Shown here: piece after piece, positions 9,946 through 21,915 of the stretch
Position numbering within the stretch: the first letter of the stretch is position 1
How the letters are laid out: each line of letters starts with the position of its first letter
Source: Incurvaria masculella
Lineage: Eukaryota > Arthropoda > Insecta > Lepidoptera > Incurvariidae
NCBI GenBank assembly: GCA_946894095.1
Contig: OX335659.1
Coordinates: 9,493,501-9,557,500, forward strand
Direction: 5' to 3'
DNA length: 64,000 nucleotides
Position numbers and translations under genes: made by a program
Notes under the pieces: model-generated
What the model was told of the DNA's origin: nothing
What the model saw: the letters and a program-made list of their open reading frames with translations, nothing else
The model's database searches: none

Positions 9946-11160
9946 CAGATACGCGCCTCTGCCCCAGTAGGTAATCTAACTTATTCTATTCTATTCTATA
10001 TTATTTCCTTTGAAGTGGTGATAGTGCCCCCTCCCCGGGTTCTAGTTATCGGCCGGTGCCTGTAGTTCTAGTTTTTTAGGGAAGTCGTTTCAGAAGTTTG
10101 CTTATTAAATACAGATTTTATAATTGTGAAACACTTACTAGATTACATCTATATTAAAGAAGAAATACCACCACGCCCTATCCACCTGTTTGGGTATTCA
10201 TCCTTTAAAAAAGAAATAGTATTAAAACGAATTAATCCCAAATAAAGAGTTTGATTTAAATACCGCTTTGACAAATTTTATGGTTTCTAGTAGATTGTTT
10301 TTTTAACGTATCGAAATCGTAGCGTATTGAAATCTTCGGTAGTCCTTTAAGAATCTTAGAAATCACCAGGAATCTTGGTAGTTCTTTAGGAATCCTTGGG
10401 AATCTAGAAATCCCGGTTATATTGATTTCTGGGAATCTTGGTGTACACTTTCTGCTCGTGTGATTGGGCCCCTCGAGTATGGGCGACGGACGGTCGGTGT
10501 TCGAGACATACTGAACAAGAGATAAATATCGCGGATGATTTGCCTTGCATGCCACGGGTCGGGGGATCAAATCGGTCGGGGTCGGGGGGACGGGGGTTGT
10601 GGTGCTAGCCATACGCGACCAGTAGTGAGTGTATGTAATGTACCTATAGGATGAATAAAAAATAAAAATGAAAATGAAGTTACAGAATGTTTCCTTGTTG
10701 CCACTGGACCAGGTCATTGCTTACGGTGACGCTTGGTTCGGGTCACCTCTTTTCCTAAAATATGGGTGGTAAATGATGCCGTGATGCTCGTGAACGGGTG
10801 CTGGCAATATGTTAGTTGTTTCAGCGGAGTTTCATGCCAATTCTTCTTGGCTGTGTTTTGTTTCATCATCCATAGACAGTGTACTGTCTATGGATTATGA
10901 ATAAACAATACAATACAATACATAAAAAACCTTGAAAATTACGACTTTAAATGGTTATAAAATGGAAAAGCTCCACGCGCGACCTTGTATTTGAAAAAAC
11001 TTTCAACTATGCAGGAAATAATCGGGAAGGCACTCGTTTTTTACCCTTAGATAATATTGTTTTGCCTCAATAACTATTGTTTCACTTTTCTTCTCAACGT
11101 TCTGCTCTTCGTAGAGAGTTGTGTTCAGGGTTTCGTAGAGAAATGCCGTCGCGGCACATA
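9946..11160. other. UGT intron 1 sequence with a small palindrome
   Basis: No gene is seen. A short ATTCT pentamer run lies at 9982-10000. A 24-bp palindrome (CCATAGACAGTG/TACTGTCTATGG) at 10870-10894 is followed by a (CAATA)n tail, which looks like a retroposon 3' end. The 153-codon minus frame at 10256-10717 is rich in chance repeats and shows no family. Confidence 0.45.
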
Positions 11161-11161
11161 C

Positions 11162-11371
11162 CATAGCGAAGTGCGAGATGATGGTGACGTGATGATGCCT
11201 GTGGGCAAGCGCGTCCAGTAGCCGCCCGTACATGGCGTAGTGGCTGCGCGTGTTGGTCGGCAGCACGGCGAGGATGCGCGCCGCGTGCGCCGCGCCCGCG
11301 CAGTACAGCAGCGCGCACGCGACCCGCCACCACCGCCACGCTCCCGCCCGCGACCGCATCGTCCGCACCAT
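11162..11371 (-). CDS. UDP-glycosyltransferase, exon 1 (signal peptide)
   Basis: This exon encodes the N-terminus of the UGT. Two in-frame ATGs are possible, at 11371 and 11359. The second gives MRSRAGAWRWW followed by a hydrophobic core (VACALLYCAGAAHA), a typical signal peptide that puts the enzyme in the ER. Then comes ARILAVLPTNTRSHYAMYGR and HHHVTIISHFAM, which fits the first beta-strand and helix of the UGT acceptor domain. The donor ATG|GTATGT is strong and phase 0, matching exon 2, 8.3 kb away. Upstream GTG codons extend the frame but are unlikely starts. The codons are extremely GC-rich. The short exon 1 and the large intron are a plausible insect UGT layout. Confidence 0.87.
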
Positions 11372-12054
11372 CCGCACCGTCCGCAACGTCCGCACCGTCC
11401 GCACCGCAGCGTGCCCTTCGATGAAGATGCGCGCCGTCCGACGTCCGAAGCCACCGCGTTGGCCCGATCACTGTGACAATATGAATGCGGCAGTGCAGTC
11501 ACCGTAATGCATTTCGTCGAATACCTATCTGAGTCTTGCGCAGGGTTGGACTCCGTCTGTGATAATATGCGGAGAAACTTCCCGCTTTTTTCTGGAATGT
11601 TACATTTTTTTGGTTTGGTGGAATGGCTTTTTTGCGAATTCGAACTCTGAAAACAAAATTACTCATGGGCACCATATTTTTAAATTGTGCACATTGAACT
11701 GGACTGAAATCTGAGACCTACACTACCACCTAGTCAGTTAGGTAGTCAGTAGGTTTTAGCCCCAGTTTTAGCTGCCTTCTTAAGATAGTCTTTACCCTAT
11801 CAATTCCCCATACTTATATATTTATTTATTCTTCGAACATATTCTTAAGATTACAGACTACATAATAAAGTATACATTTTAACATAATGATTTACATACT
11901 TATATCTAAAAAATAACATATCTTCGAAACATTTCATCTGAATTGTAATACTGTAAGCAAGATTGCTGCCTACAAAAGAATAGATTCTGACTAGTAGGCA
12001 GCTGATTCCGACATTTTTCTACTATAAACTGGGTTTTACTAGGTTTTTTAAATT
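11372..12054. other. Region upstream of the UGT; no promoter element recognised
   Basis: The first 150 bp should hold the UGT start site, but I see no TATA box or other core element I would defend. The rest is AT-rich and empty. A weak SINE-like trace (ACATTGAACTGGACTGAAA) is at 11692. Confidence 0.35.
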
Positions 12055-12390
12055 TTGGATTCTAAAATATATTGTAGTAATATATGTCTGTATGTTTTAA
12101 ATTTTGTAATATACCTTTTAGATTGGAAAATATTGGCTTATAAACATTGTAAAAAAGTTGTTTTTTTTATTTCTGATTTTTTTACTAAAAAATACAGATA
12201 TTTACAAAAAAATCAAACCATACGGACTTAGAATGAAGCTTTCTCAAGTGATTTTTTTTAAATAAAATCTGACAACGTTTAGGGAAAGACAATTTCCCAA
12301 TTAATGGAAGTCGCCAATAGACAAAGAATGCATTTCTTAAAATATTAAAATCTTAGATTTCCTGTTACTTCACGACAGCCTTAATGAGCT
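12055..12390. repeat. Unnamed interspersed repeat X, copy 2
   Basis: Shares GATTGGAAAATATTGGCTTA, AATCTGACAACGTTTAGGG and CTTAGATTTCCTGTTACTTC with copy 1. The centre is shorter. Confidence 0.68.
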
Positions 12391-13540
12391 AGATATCCGG
12401 ACAAAACGGATGCGTCGTCCGGGCCGTTTCAATCAGAGGCCTGCCAAGCTAAGTGTCGCTATTCAATTATTGGGGTTGTAATTATTTGTATGGTGAAATG
12501 TCACAATAGGAACCAATTATGATACCTACCGCGGATCGCTGCGCTTTGATTAGAGCGAGCTATTAGAGATAACACATTTGTTTCTAATCGGAGTGGTAGA
12601 CTTTATTCAGGTCATAGACACCGTTTTGCCAGAAGGCGATACACTTGTAACACTTGTTATTGCAGAGCATGAGATATTTGTACAATTATTACTTTGATTA
12701 TTGATACTAATTGATAGAAACCCAGATTGTACTTCGGTGGGCATATGGAGGCAGACGTTGCGTTTGCATTGAAAGATATCATGAACTTTTGAATTACCTG
12801 CATATTCGTATTTGAAGGAAACGAGACTGTGAAGGTGATATCCTTCGAGCGTGTTGAGCTCGGGCAGTAGACTAGTAAGAGGCACATGTAGTTCTGTTTC
12901 TTTCCGCCGTCCTCTTCCGCTCGGTTTCCGCCGCTTGTCCGCTCTTGTTGGTTGCTGATCCGGGACTGGCCCTTTGGCCTGGTGCCGCCGGTTTTTAATG
13001 CCATGTGCGCTCGTTCCCTTCCCGCGACACGCCTCGGTTATATCTCTTGGCATATTGAGCAGCTCCGTGATTACTTGTTGGCGCGGCATCAGTGTTATTG
13101 TAATGCCACGTGGGCTAATGTTGCCCGGAAAAAGTTCATCACGGTACCTTCGCGTGTCTCCGAACCGCTATCTTTCACCCCGTCCCGCTCGCTCCAATAG
13201 TTACAATGTTTTACATTTTATAGTACGGAACTTAATTGAGACGGGCGGACAATACAGATTCGAGTGCGCTGTCATTTTACCACACCTCCACCTGGCACGC
13301 ACGACCGCACGCAGGACGACCACTCCCGAGCCGGAGCTCTCACCATCACCCGATATCGAGGGATGTCGTAGAGCGGTCCCTCCGTCCGAAAGTTCATAGC
13401 GGCATCCCATAATCGGCAGTGCTGCTGAGAATAAACCCGAGTGAAAGGGACAACTCTGCAGGCCCGCGCCTGCCCCCAACCAAGAGTGCAGACGACTTCA
13501 CTACACGACACAATGTATTAAAATATAATAACATGCTACA
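12391..13540. other. Unidentified GC-richer stretch, possibly retroelement debris
   Basis: Minus frames of 160 codons (12607-13089) and 92 codons (13201-13479) overlap other frames of similar length, and none shows a motif I recognise. The stretch lies next to gag-like and LINE remnants on the same strand, so an eroded LTR or LINE leader is a reasonable guess. It is not supported beyond position and composition. Confidence 0.3.
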
Positions 13541-13779
13541 TGTTTTAACCTAACAATCTCGTTAATAGCTACATTTCTCCCCTAGTCGTCGATTGCGCTT
13601 ATAAGACTGTTCTCGTGGGGGACGGAGCTTATTCACTTCCGAGTTTTCTTGCTGCACTCACGTCAGCCTCTGGAACTTTTCTCTCGGTTCCAATCGGGAT
13701 CTCTTCCGTGGTTATGCTCGCGTGTGTCAATTGCTGCTGCCTCTGCCTTAAATGCGGTGACTTGGCGGGCGTTCACTTG

Positions 13780-14313
13780 TGGGTGTACTGGTGGCTAGAA
13801 TTTATGAAGCTGTGGTGGCGCTTGCTTACTGTGGACATCTCTTCTTCGTGCGGCACACGTTCAAACTATGTCCCCACTTTAAACATCTGTAGCACTGGAG
13901 CGACTCTGCAGGAACGTGGCTCTTGAAGCGATGCTGGCAATTGATGATCAATTACGTTGCGTAGAGCTCTATCGGCGACCGCTGTCTGTCTGGGACTCGA
14001 CTAACTTAGTTAGCTTCACCATCGCAGATTCCTCTTGATAACATATGTGGCAGTGGCTTCTCTCGCGGGTGACTTCGGCTCGTGAGAGGGCCAGTGATCG
14101 TTGGAAATCCAGGGGGCGGCGAGTGCTCATTTGGTCCTTCGGATCAGGCTTGGCATTGACGTCGCTACGAGTTGCTTTGGGTCTAAAGGCTAGCCATAAA
14201 TGACTTGGTCTATAAAATAGTATGAAACCGAAATCCCTCGAAAGCTGCAGTTCTTCGCTGGACTGCAGGTCTGGGCCTTTCCACAATCTAAAAACATAGG
14301 GCAATGCCTCCAT
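13780..14313 (-). pseudogene. Retroelement gag/ORF1 remnant with a zinc knuckle
   Basis: The minus frame from 14313 runs 114 codons (VFRLWKGPDLQSS, HLWLAFRPKATRSDV, ESAMVKLTKLVESQ). After a frame break it resumes as LQCYRCLKWGHSLNVCRTKK, which fits the CX2CX4HX4C zinc knuckle of gag or LINE ORF1 proteins that bind nucleic acid. A stop follows directly. One knuckle alone does not decide between an LTR element and a LINE. It is a dead fragment. Confidence 0.5.
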
Positions 14314-14394
14314 ACCTGCCTAGTAGGATTCATATTTTGGGCACAGTAAAAATCACAATCATATTTTTGGCACAGTATAGGGAAGGCTAGCATA

Positions 14395-14890
14395 AAAAAA
14401 AATTACGCCCCGGCTTGACTTTGTTATTCAATGTACGTTTTAATTTTTGTTTTAGTCATATATTTTATTTTACAATCTGTCCAGGTCACAGGACATTCAG
14501 TAAACAGTTTTGATTCGATTGAGTTTGGCATGCTTGGTATGCGTCCAGTGATGCATCCAAATAGTTATATATAGATCTTCTAGATCAGGTTGATAACAGG
14601 TCAGCTGGTACTCTTCTTTTAAGCCTTCTTTTTGAAGACCCTGCTCTCAGCAAGGACTTCGCCAGGATGTTTGGGTGATTATCAATATGTTTCTTGCATC
14701 TTTTGACAGTTTTGTAGCATTCCTCGTGGACGGTAGGAATTAATAAGTCTTTGTGAAGGATTTCATTTGTGACATACCAGGGGGCATCCACTACGATCCG
14801 AAGCATTTTAGATTGGAAGCGCTGCATGATGTCAGCGTTAGTCTTTGATGTGGTCCCTGTAGCCCATAATTCCATATTGGCTTAAGTGCA
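14395..14890 (-). pseudogene. 3' end of a Jockey-like LINE
   Basis: The minus strand encodes KPIWNYG, then, after a small frame break, ATGTTSKTNADIMQRFQSKM, LRIVVDAPWYVTNE and a basic tail (SSKRRLKRRVPADLLS) ending at 14585. This is the C-terminus of reverse transcriptases of the Jockey group, from memory. A 3' untranslated part and an A-run (T-run at 14393-14401 on the plus strand) complete the 3' end. The 5' part is missing, the usual LINE truncation. Confidence 0.8.
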
Positions 14891-16148
14891 CTTGTATATA
14901 TTTCTAAACACCCCAAAGTACATATTTTTTATTTAACCTGTAAATCACGATATGTTTCGTGTGTATTTCTTAACCTCAAGTGTCGAGCCAATAAGCGAGC
15001 CAAAAGTTGCCTTGACGTGTTCAAATTATTCCAATAATATGTACTACGACGTTTTCTTCAATGCTAATATGAATGTTCGTATGTGTTTAAGGCTCCGTAT
15101 GACGCTAAATCGCACTTAGCTTTGTCTTAATTTCTCAGAGAACATTGAACTAATCATGCTAAAATTGCGTTATATGAAACTTCACTTATATCCGCTTAAT
15201 CTGAATGATTATTGTTCCAATAGCATAACATTGGCCCGATAGAAAAAAATCGCGAAAATAGGTCGATTTTTTCACATTATGCTTTATTTCTCAGAATTGG
15301 TATTAATTACAGTACTAGTAATCTCACATTATATTTGCATCATGATTTTCACATTTTTGAATGATTATTGTTGCATTTGGACACAATTTTTCATTCAAAG
15401 CATCAAAAAAATGAATTTTGGACTTACGACAAAATTTCTGAGCACCGTAAAGTATCCCTTTCCCTTTCGTTTTCTTGGCGACTATCTATCGCCATTTCGG
15501 TAGCCTCAGTCCGCTGCGATGTTTCGAAGCGGGCGCACGCCTCTCCGCACGACTCTCCGCACACGGAGATCGCTTTCGGGATCGCGACAGTAACAAAGTT
15601 CCGAACCAAATTCCTACGAGCATCAGCTGAACTTCATAGATGGCGCTGTAAAATTCTCAATCAAATGTTATTGGGGTCTAAAGCCGAAATAATTGACACT
15701 GGTTAGTAACGTTCGGTGAGCAAGATATAAATAAATAAAAATATCATAAATAAATAAAATATTTGTTATAATATAAAAAAAGTGATGTTTCCAGGTACCG
15801 AACTTCGATATGTGTGGTTCTCAACTTCGCAGCAAAAATGCAACACTAAAACCATTGTGCCACGACTGTCGTTACGTAATTGTGCTAAATTCTCTTTCTC
15901 AAGCCTAGCGGGCACTACGAGTATTGGGGCAGCCGCAAATATCCGCCTCCCCGTGGAACGTGCCTCTGCAAGTACGTCCATTGCGGACGGGTCGCAACAG
16001 GACAAGTCACATGACCTTGGCAGATAGCTCAGCGTGCGGATTTTTGTAGTTTTTGTCGGCCGCACAGAATAATTAATAACATGAACAGAAGGAAAACTCC
16101 GTGAAAAGAATAAATGACATAAATAATATGTTTGGTTTTGTTGGTTCG
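14891..16148. other. AT-rich spacer, no gene
   Basis: No exon or complete repeat is recognised. GC-richer frames at 15500-15650 overlap on both strands and have no known motif. AT-rich low-complexity sequence fills 15720-15780. Confidence 0.4.
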
Positions 16149-16330
16149 TTTTTAGGGTAACGTACCCAAAGGGTGAAAACGAAACCATATTACTAAGCCT
16201 CCGCTGTCCATCCGTCCGTCCGTCTGTCACGGGGCCTTAGGTAGGCAGCTGAAATGTTCACGGAGTGTGTATTTATTTTACCGCTATAACAACAAATAGC
16301 TAAAATAAAATAATAATAAAAATTAAAAAT
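16149..16330 (-). repeat. GGCCAAGTGCGAGTC-family repeat, copy 5 (truncated)
   Basis: Begins TTTTTAGGGTAACGTACCC and keeps the CCGTCCGTCTGTCAC and CCGCTATAACAACAAATA blocks, then dissolves into AAATAA-rich sequence. The GGCCAAG end is absent. Confidence 0.8.
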
Positions 16331-16422
16331 ATAATAAAATAAAATAAATTCTATGACGAAAAGAAACTCCAATATTAATCTCGGAGGAACGGTTCAGTTC
16401 AATTTCATTGTTCGTGTTGTAC

Positions 16423-16456
16423 ATGTCATGTCATGACCAAATATGTTTTCGCTATA
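16423..16456 (+). repeat. Left half-monomer of the 100-bp satellite
   Basis: TGTCATGACCAAATATGTTT plus TCGCTAT matches the satellite block TGTCATGTCAAAATTTGTTT plus TCGTTAT at 19177 and onward. It is cut off where the element at 16457 begins, so that element interrupts the first monomer. Confidence 0.75.
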
Positions 16457-19099
16457 GGGTAATTGCGCTGGTTTCCCGACCGGGTTCAGTTTACGACCAT
16501 TTCGTGGTCTTGTTGCTTACAAAACAAGTTAATAGGGATTTAGGGGGTAATATGTTATTATTTAATTTTTGAAACATATTTTCAATAACTATTCTTTGAG
16601 TAAAAACAAACATCGAAACTGGCTACACTATACACTGGAAACCACACATTTCTCAGTTTTTCGGTTACATTGCAAAAGCGAATACGTTGAAGTATTTGCA
16701 GGAAAAATAGTGCAAGGGGATCGACGCGAGGTGAGTTTTAAGCGATTTTTTATTTACTTCTGCAACGTAACTGGGTTCTTTTATCAAGATTATAGATCAA
16801 AGAAGCCTTCAGGATGGATATTATTCATGTGTATTATCAATTATTTGTAAAAAAGTGGTGGTCGAAAAGTGGAATAGGAATTTAACCACAAATTTAGTTT
16901 TCGACCGGGTGGTCGGATTACTAACCTAAACGCAGAGAAACGGATTTGTCTTTGTCTTACAAAATAACTTCTTATGAGCCATTTTCTTTTGTCTAGCTCC
17001 CTCCTTCTTCATTTTAAATCAATCCAGTTAGTTTACGACCACTAAATATTGTAATATTAACGAAATATATCTAACAATATCAATGGTGGTCGAATACTAG
17101 AAGAAGATGCATTTTTATGGTTCAGTTTCCGACCTCCTCATTTTGTATGGATAATTTGGTGGTCGTAAAATGAAAACTAGCTTTTCCGTAATCCGGTATG
17201 CGACCAGCCAAAAACGCATTAATTTCGCTTTGTTTAATATTAACTTTTAACAAAATAAAGGCGTAAGTGAAATTGAAAAACAAACCCATAATCAAAGTAA
17301 TAATTAAACTAATATTTAATTAAACATCTGGAATCTATATACAATTCTAAATCTAATCTAAAAAAAACTACATAAAAACAATACTTAATATTAAAATACT
17401 TAAAGAGTTGAAAAACTCAAGAAAGCTTTATTGAAATATCCAAGAGATCATATCACATACACGACATGATCAGAGGATCAAACAGAATCCACTATCTACA
17501 GAGGGTAAATCTGAAGAGGCAAATCAGTCACGTACCCAATCAGTTAGCTAAGTAATCAGAACAATAATTGTACTTTAATTGAACTGAATCCGCTCTCTTT
17601 CTGAATCCAGATCAAATTTCCGATGAAGAAGTTCCTGTCTCGAAACTCCATCAACATAACATATTTCACGATTTTTTTTTAAATTGGATCGTTTGTGTCA
17701 ATGGATGAAGCACCTACTCAAGTCATCGGGAAAGCACCAATATCATCACAAGTCAGGAGATTAAAGGATAAATATGATCATATCATAATATAAATAGATA
17801 CGCCAAATAAATTATGCAAAGCAACAGAAACACTAACAAAAATTGACATATCTATTGAAGCTATGCCTCAAATTAACATATTAACGAAAAACCATATCAG
17901 GTTAACACAAAATCACAATCACCGCCTCAAGACAGCGCTCCAATAACCACTTATACCTTGGTTATCAATTCAGACGTAATATAAAGTAAAGATATTATGC
18001 AAACAGAAATGCCAAAACAGTTCGAATCACCTATGAAAACGTTAGTTCAGATAAACAAATCAACCGAAGATTTAACTCAAGTCACCGAACATGCACAAAT
18101 CCGAAGCTTAGCCAACACAACGACATTAGCATCTAGTTCAAAAGCAAAAGACATACAAGACTGCATGAATGACTATTACTTACTAAGGTGATGAAAACAG
18201 TGACACTATGATACCGATTATGACAGTCCAAATCTACCCAAAATAGAAAACAGTAGCTATATCCATTTATTGAACATCTTTATCATCCTGAGCTAACAGA
18301 ACTTAAAAAAATACTAAAGCTCTAACTCCTGCAATTATTTCATTAGCGGCGTGGCGGATGTACTATGATAATAAAGAGAAAGCGAATCTCCAGAAAAAAA
18401 TGCAATCAAAAAAAGATATGCCGAATACTTTTACTTAACAAGAAACGAACAAAATAAGACAAACCTTCTACTATACAGATAAATACCCATGTTTTACAGA
18501 CGATTGATACCAATTAAGTTACTGAAAGAAAGCAGAAAATCAAAGATAATATGGTTCTGAAAAGCACAGAAACTGAATTGTGCACTTTTTGAAAACCTAC
18601 TAATACGTGACTGTGAAGAAGATGGAAAAAAGCGCCTGTTACTTCCGCGTTTGTAAGTACCACCTCAAATGTACCGACTTTTCAGGACTTTTTAATGAGG
18701 CAGTACAAGATAAACCTTTTTAATGTAACAAGGGCTCGGTTAGAAGTAGTGAAGTAAAATATAATGTTACATTTTACACTTGGGATTTGAAGAAAATGAA
18801 TATGCAATTATCTGAACATGAAAATTATTCAAACGAAGCCATGGTCGTAAACTAGAATATGTGGTGGTCGGAAACTGAGTAAAGTGGTCGAAAACTAATT
18901 TTTTGACCTTTTTTTTAGTTTGATTTTTTTAAAAAATAACTACTGATTCTGCACTGATTTAATAATTTTAACTTTTAACTAAAATTACCAAACTCCTTTT
19001 ATGAATACTAAAAGTCTGTATATCATAAATGAAAATATTTTTTATTTCAGTTTGAAGTTCGAAAAGTAACTAACTGGTCGTAAACTGACGCACCTACCC
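16457..19099. mobile_element. Unclassified 2.6-kb inverted-repeat element with GGTCG subterminal motifs
   Basis: The left end is GGGTAATTGCGCTGG and the inverted right end GGGTAGGTGCGTCAG, with TA at both edges. The motif TGGTCGTAAACTG or its inverse (CAGTTTACGACCA) and close variants recur near 16490, 16856, 16897, 17030, 17085, 17124, 17158, 18843, 18866, 18886 and 19075, at both ends but not in the middle (17.2-18.8 kb). That pattern fits transposase-binding subterminal repeats of a cut-and-paste element. The interior is A-rich with short frames (for example 16569-16850 and 17997-18191) and many stops, so any coding sequence has decayed. I recognise no transposase. Confidence 0.65.
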
Positions 19100-19962
19100 T
19101 ATCTGGGGAAACATTTGTCGTAGACCCATCATGCGACCACTCAAAATAAACGCTTCGACCTGATTTACCTTCCCTGTCATGTCAAAATTTGTTTTCGTTA
19201 TATCATGGGAAACACTGGTCGTAGACCATCATGCGACCACTCAAAATAAACGCCCGGACCTGATCTAACTTCCTGTCATGTCAAAATTTGTTTTCGTTAT
19301 ATCATGGGAAACACTGGTAGTAGACCCATCATGCGACCACTCAAAATAAACGCCCCGACCTGATCTACCTGTCTGTCATGTCAAAATTTGTTTTCGTTAT
19401 ATCTTGGGAAACACTGGTCGTAGACCCATGATGCGACCACTCAAAATAAACGCCCCGACCTGGTCTAACTTCCTGTCATGTCAAAATTTGTTTTCGTTAT
19501 ATCATGGGAAACACTGGTCGTAGACCCATCATGCGACCCCTCAAAATAAACGCCCGGACCTGATCTACATGTTTGTCATGTCAAAATTTGTTTTCGTTAT
19601 ATCTTAGGAAACACTGGTCGTAGACCCATGATGCGACCACTCAAAATAAACGCCCCGACCTGGTCTAACTTCCTGTCATGTCAAAATTTGTTTTCGTTAT
19701 ATCATGGGAAACACTGGTCGTAGACCCATCATGCGACCCCTCAAAATAAACGCCCGGACCTGATCTACATGTCTGTCATGTCAAAATTTGTTTTCGTTAT
19801 ATCTTGGGAAACACTGGTCGTAGACCCATGATGCGACCACTCAAAATAAACGCCCCGACCTGGTCTAACTTCCTGTCATGTCAAAATTTGTTTTCGTTAT
19901 ATCATGGGAAACACTGGTCGTAGACCCATCATGCGACCACTCAAAATAAACGCCCGGACCTA
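19100..19962 (+). repeat. 100-bp satellite array, about 8.6 monomers
   Basis: The block GTTTTCGTTA recurs at 19191, 19290, 19390, 19490, 19590, 19690, 19790 and 19890. Each monomer contains GGGAAACACTGGTCGTAGAC, CATCATGCGACCACTC, AAAATAAACGCCC and CTGTCATGTCAAAATTTG. From 19490 on, two variants alternate (atcatggg with cccatcatg, and atcttggg with cccatgatg), giving a 200-bp higher-order unit. The right edge is joined directly to a truncated copy of the GGCCAAG repeat. Confidence 0.93.
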
Positions 19963-20253
19963 AAACAAAAAAAAACTTTTTTGGATGGGAGCCCCCTTTA
20001 ATTTTAATTATTTTTTAATCTTACCTATTTGTTATTATAGCGGCAAAATAAATGCACACTCTGTGAAAATTTCAGCTGTCTACCTGTTACTGTTACTGAG
20101 ATACAGCCCTGTGACAGACGGACAGACGGACGGACGGACGGACGGACGGACGGACGGACGGAAGGACGGACGTACGGACGGACGGACGGACGGACAGCGG
20201 AGGCTTAGTAATAGGGTTCCGGTTTCACCTTTTGGGTACGGAACCCTAAAAAA
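19963..20253 (+). repeat. GGCCAAGTGCGAGTC-family repeat, copy 6, with expanded GGAC block
   Basis: Lacks the GGCCAAG end, starts near ACTTTTTTGGATGGGAGCCC and ends TTGGGTACGGAACCCTAAA. Its (GGAC)n tract at 20117-20196 is about twice as long as in other copies. Confidence 0.87.
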
Positions 20254-20700
20254 GTAAATTTACTTCACTTGTGCCGCGGGAGGAATTTGGCCTTTGTTTC
20301 GGCTCTCACTAATAATGAAGAATGACGTAACGACCATCAGGTTTATTGAAAAATAATTCTTATGTTTATCAATTTACCTATCAATTTGGGAGACAAAAAA
20401 TTAGATTTTTCTGCGTTTTCATCACTGCGCTACGGCGCTATGAACGGCGATATAATGTTGTAAGTCGCGTGGCGTCATTTTTTGCGCGCTCGTTGTATGG
20501 AAATTATTTCTCCATCGTCTCACGTTTATCCTTTTTAAAAGTGTTATTTTACTTTTTATTGTATCAAATGACGTTTATACTTTTTAAAATTGTTTCTCAG
20601 GTAAAAACTTTTACCAAAACCTAATAATAATAGTAGTATTTTTTTATATGTGTAAATCAATGAAGTCTAACCCACGCTATAATTATATACTATACACCAT
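20254..20700. other. AT-rich spacer, no gene
   Basis: One 92-codon Phe/Tyr/Ser-rich chance frame (20346-20624), with no motif or splice context. Confidence 0.4.
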
Positions 20701-20830
20701 TAACAATAAAAAGTAAAAAAACAGAAAAAAAAAATTCGCAACCTACAGGATTCGAACCGACAACCCCATCGAACAATAACTGTAGATAAGACGTCTCACG
20801 CGCTACGCCAACCAGCTACTGACGATCAAT
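20701..20830 (-). mobile_element. Short tRNA-derived SINE
   Basis: On the minus strand, GTAGCTGGTTGGCGTAGCGC resembles an A box and TCGGTTCGAATCCTGTAGG a B box, 50 bp apart as in a tRNA. An oligo-A-rich stretch follows (T/A runs at 20708-20737). The arms do not close into a good cloverleaf, so this is a tRNA-like retroposon and not a tRNA gene. It is not related in body to the SINE at 7870. Confidence 0.6.
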
Positions 20831-21915
20831 GTGAAAATAGTAAATCCTTTCATGAAGTAGAGGTCTGACGAAATGGTGGCTGTTTTCTAGCAGCAATGTG
20901 AATAATATGGCGGGTGATCTCGAGCCTTGTGATTGGTTGTATGATCATTGACGACTTGCCGCGGGATCGATACAACTTTCACGAAGTTCCAGCGACGGCG
21001 TATAGGTGTCGCTCTAACAATATCTCATTTCAGTTTTGTCCTAAGATTCATGGCGCCACTGCTGCTTAGGCGTCTAGCGGAGGGGTGGGGGGGAAATCGG
21101 GAATTTGTCTAGCTTCATACGCAGCCTTAACTGTTGAATACGCATTTCTGCAACTTGAACAGATTGTGAAATCTTGCAGCACACGGTAACACGTGACAAA
21201 GCCAGTTGGCAGTTGCGTGCAGCCTGCAATCTGCATTTTGACCTTTAGGCTGCTTCTTTTAAGTTGTTGATCTGCCGGATGTAGGTACGGCGATTCCTTA
21301 GCGGTCACATTAAATTTAAAAACATTTACGCACCTTACTTCGCGTGGAGTTATATGTGGTGTTACATAACGTAGGGATAACTAGTGACATGTCGGGTTTT
21401 TGGGGTCTTGTCAGGATTCCGGTCCTTCTATTGATTCGTGTCACGATCCGTGAATGTAAGCCCTTTTGAAGAATTAGAGTCTTTGTCAGAACGTTTATCA
21501 TTCACTCGAAGTTTTAGTCATACATACAAGACATCTGTATGATGATACAGTGTTGAGTGAGTAATACAGTCTGATCTCGGATCGGAGATGATTTGAGTCG
21601 GAATATAATTATATTCCATTGTCGTCACTGTTGTTTCTACGGCATTGAATTCAGTCATATGCAGCAATATTCCAAGAGTCCTCATAAAAAAACGTTAATA
21701 TTAGTGTATGATTTCGTCAAGTAATACCTAGTGGAGGCGGTGGAGACGCCTTGTTATGCAATCGTGGAACTTTTTTTTGTGGCTAACTAGCCCGCACTCC
21801 TGGATGCTCACTCATCGCAAGCGTCGCCCCGCACTGCGATTACGAATCACGAAACGAGGGAGGTTGGTTGTATCTGAAAGCTATTGCGATTACGAAATGG
21901 ATGCACCGGCAACCA
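20831..21915. other. Spacer with two unexplained minus frames
   Basis: The minus frames at 21066-21308 (80 codons, with CSSCRNAY) and 21316-21501 (61 codons) lie close together. No splice sites or family are recognised, so I do not call a gene. CACTGCGATTACGAATCACG at 21832 is a loose third copy of the inverted-repeat arm described next. Confidence 0.35.

Noticed and set aside
19100..19962. CRISPR-like array
   Set aside because: The 100-bp units are contiguous with no unique spacers, and the DNA is from an animal.
20745..20830. tRNA gene on the minus strand
   Set aside because: A and B boxes are present, but the arms do not pair into a cloverleaf and an A-rich tail follows, so it is a tRNA-derived SINE.
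21066..21501. Two neighbouring minus frames as a small gene
   Set aside because: No splice sites, start context or family resemblance.
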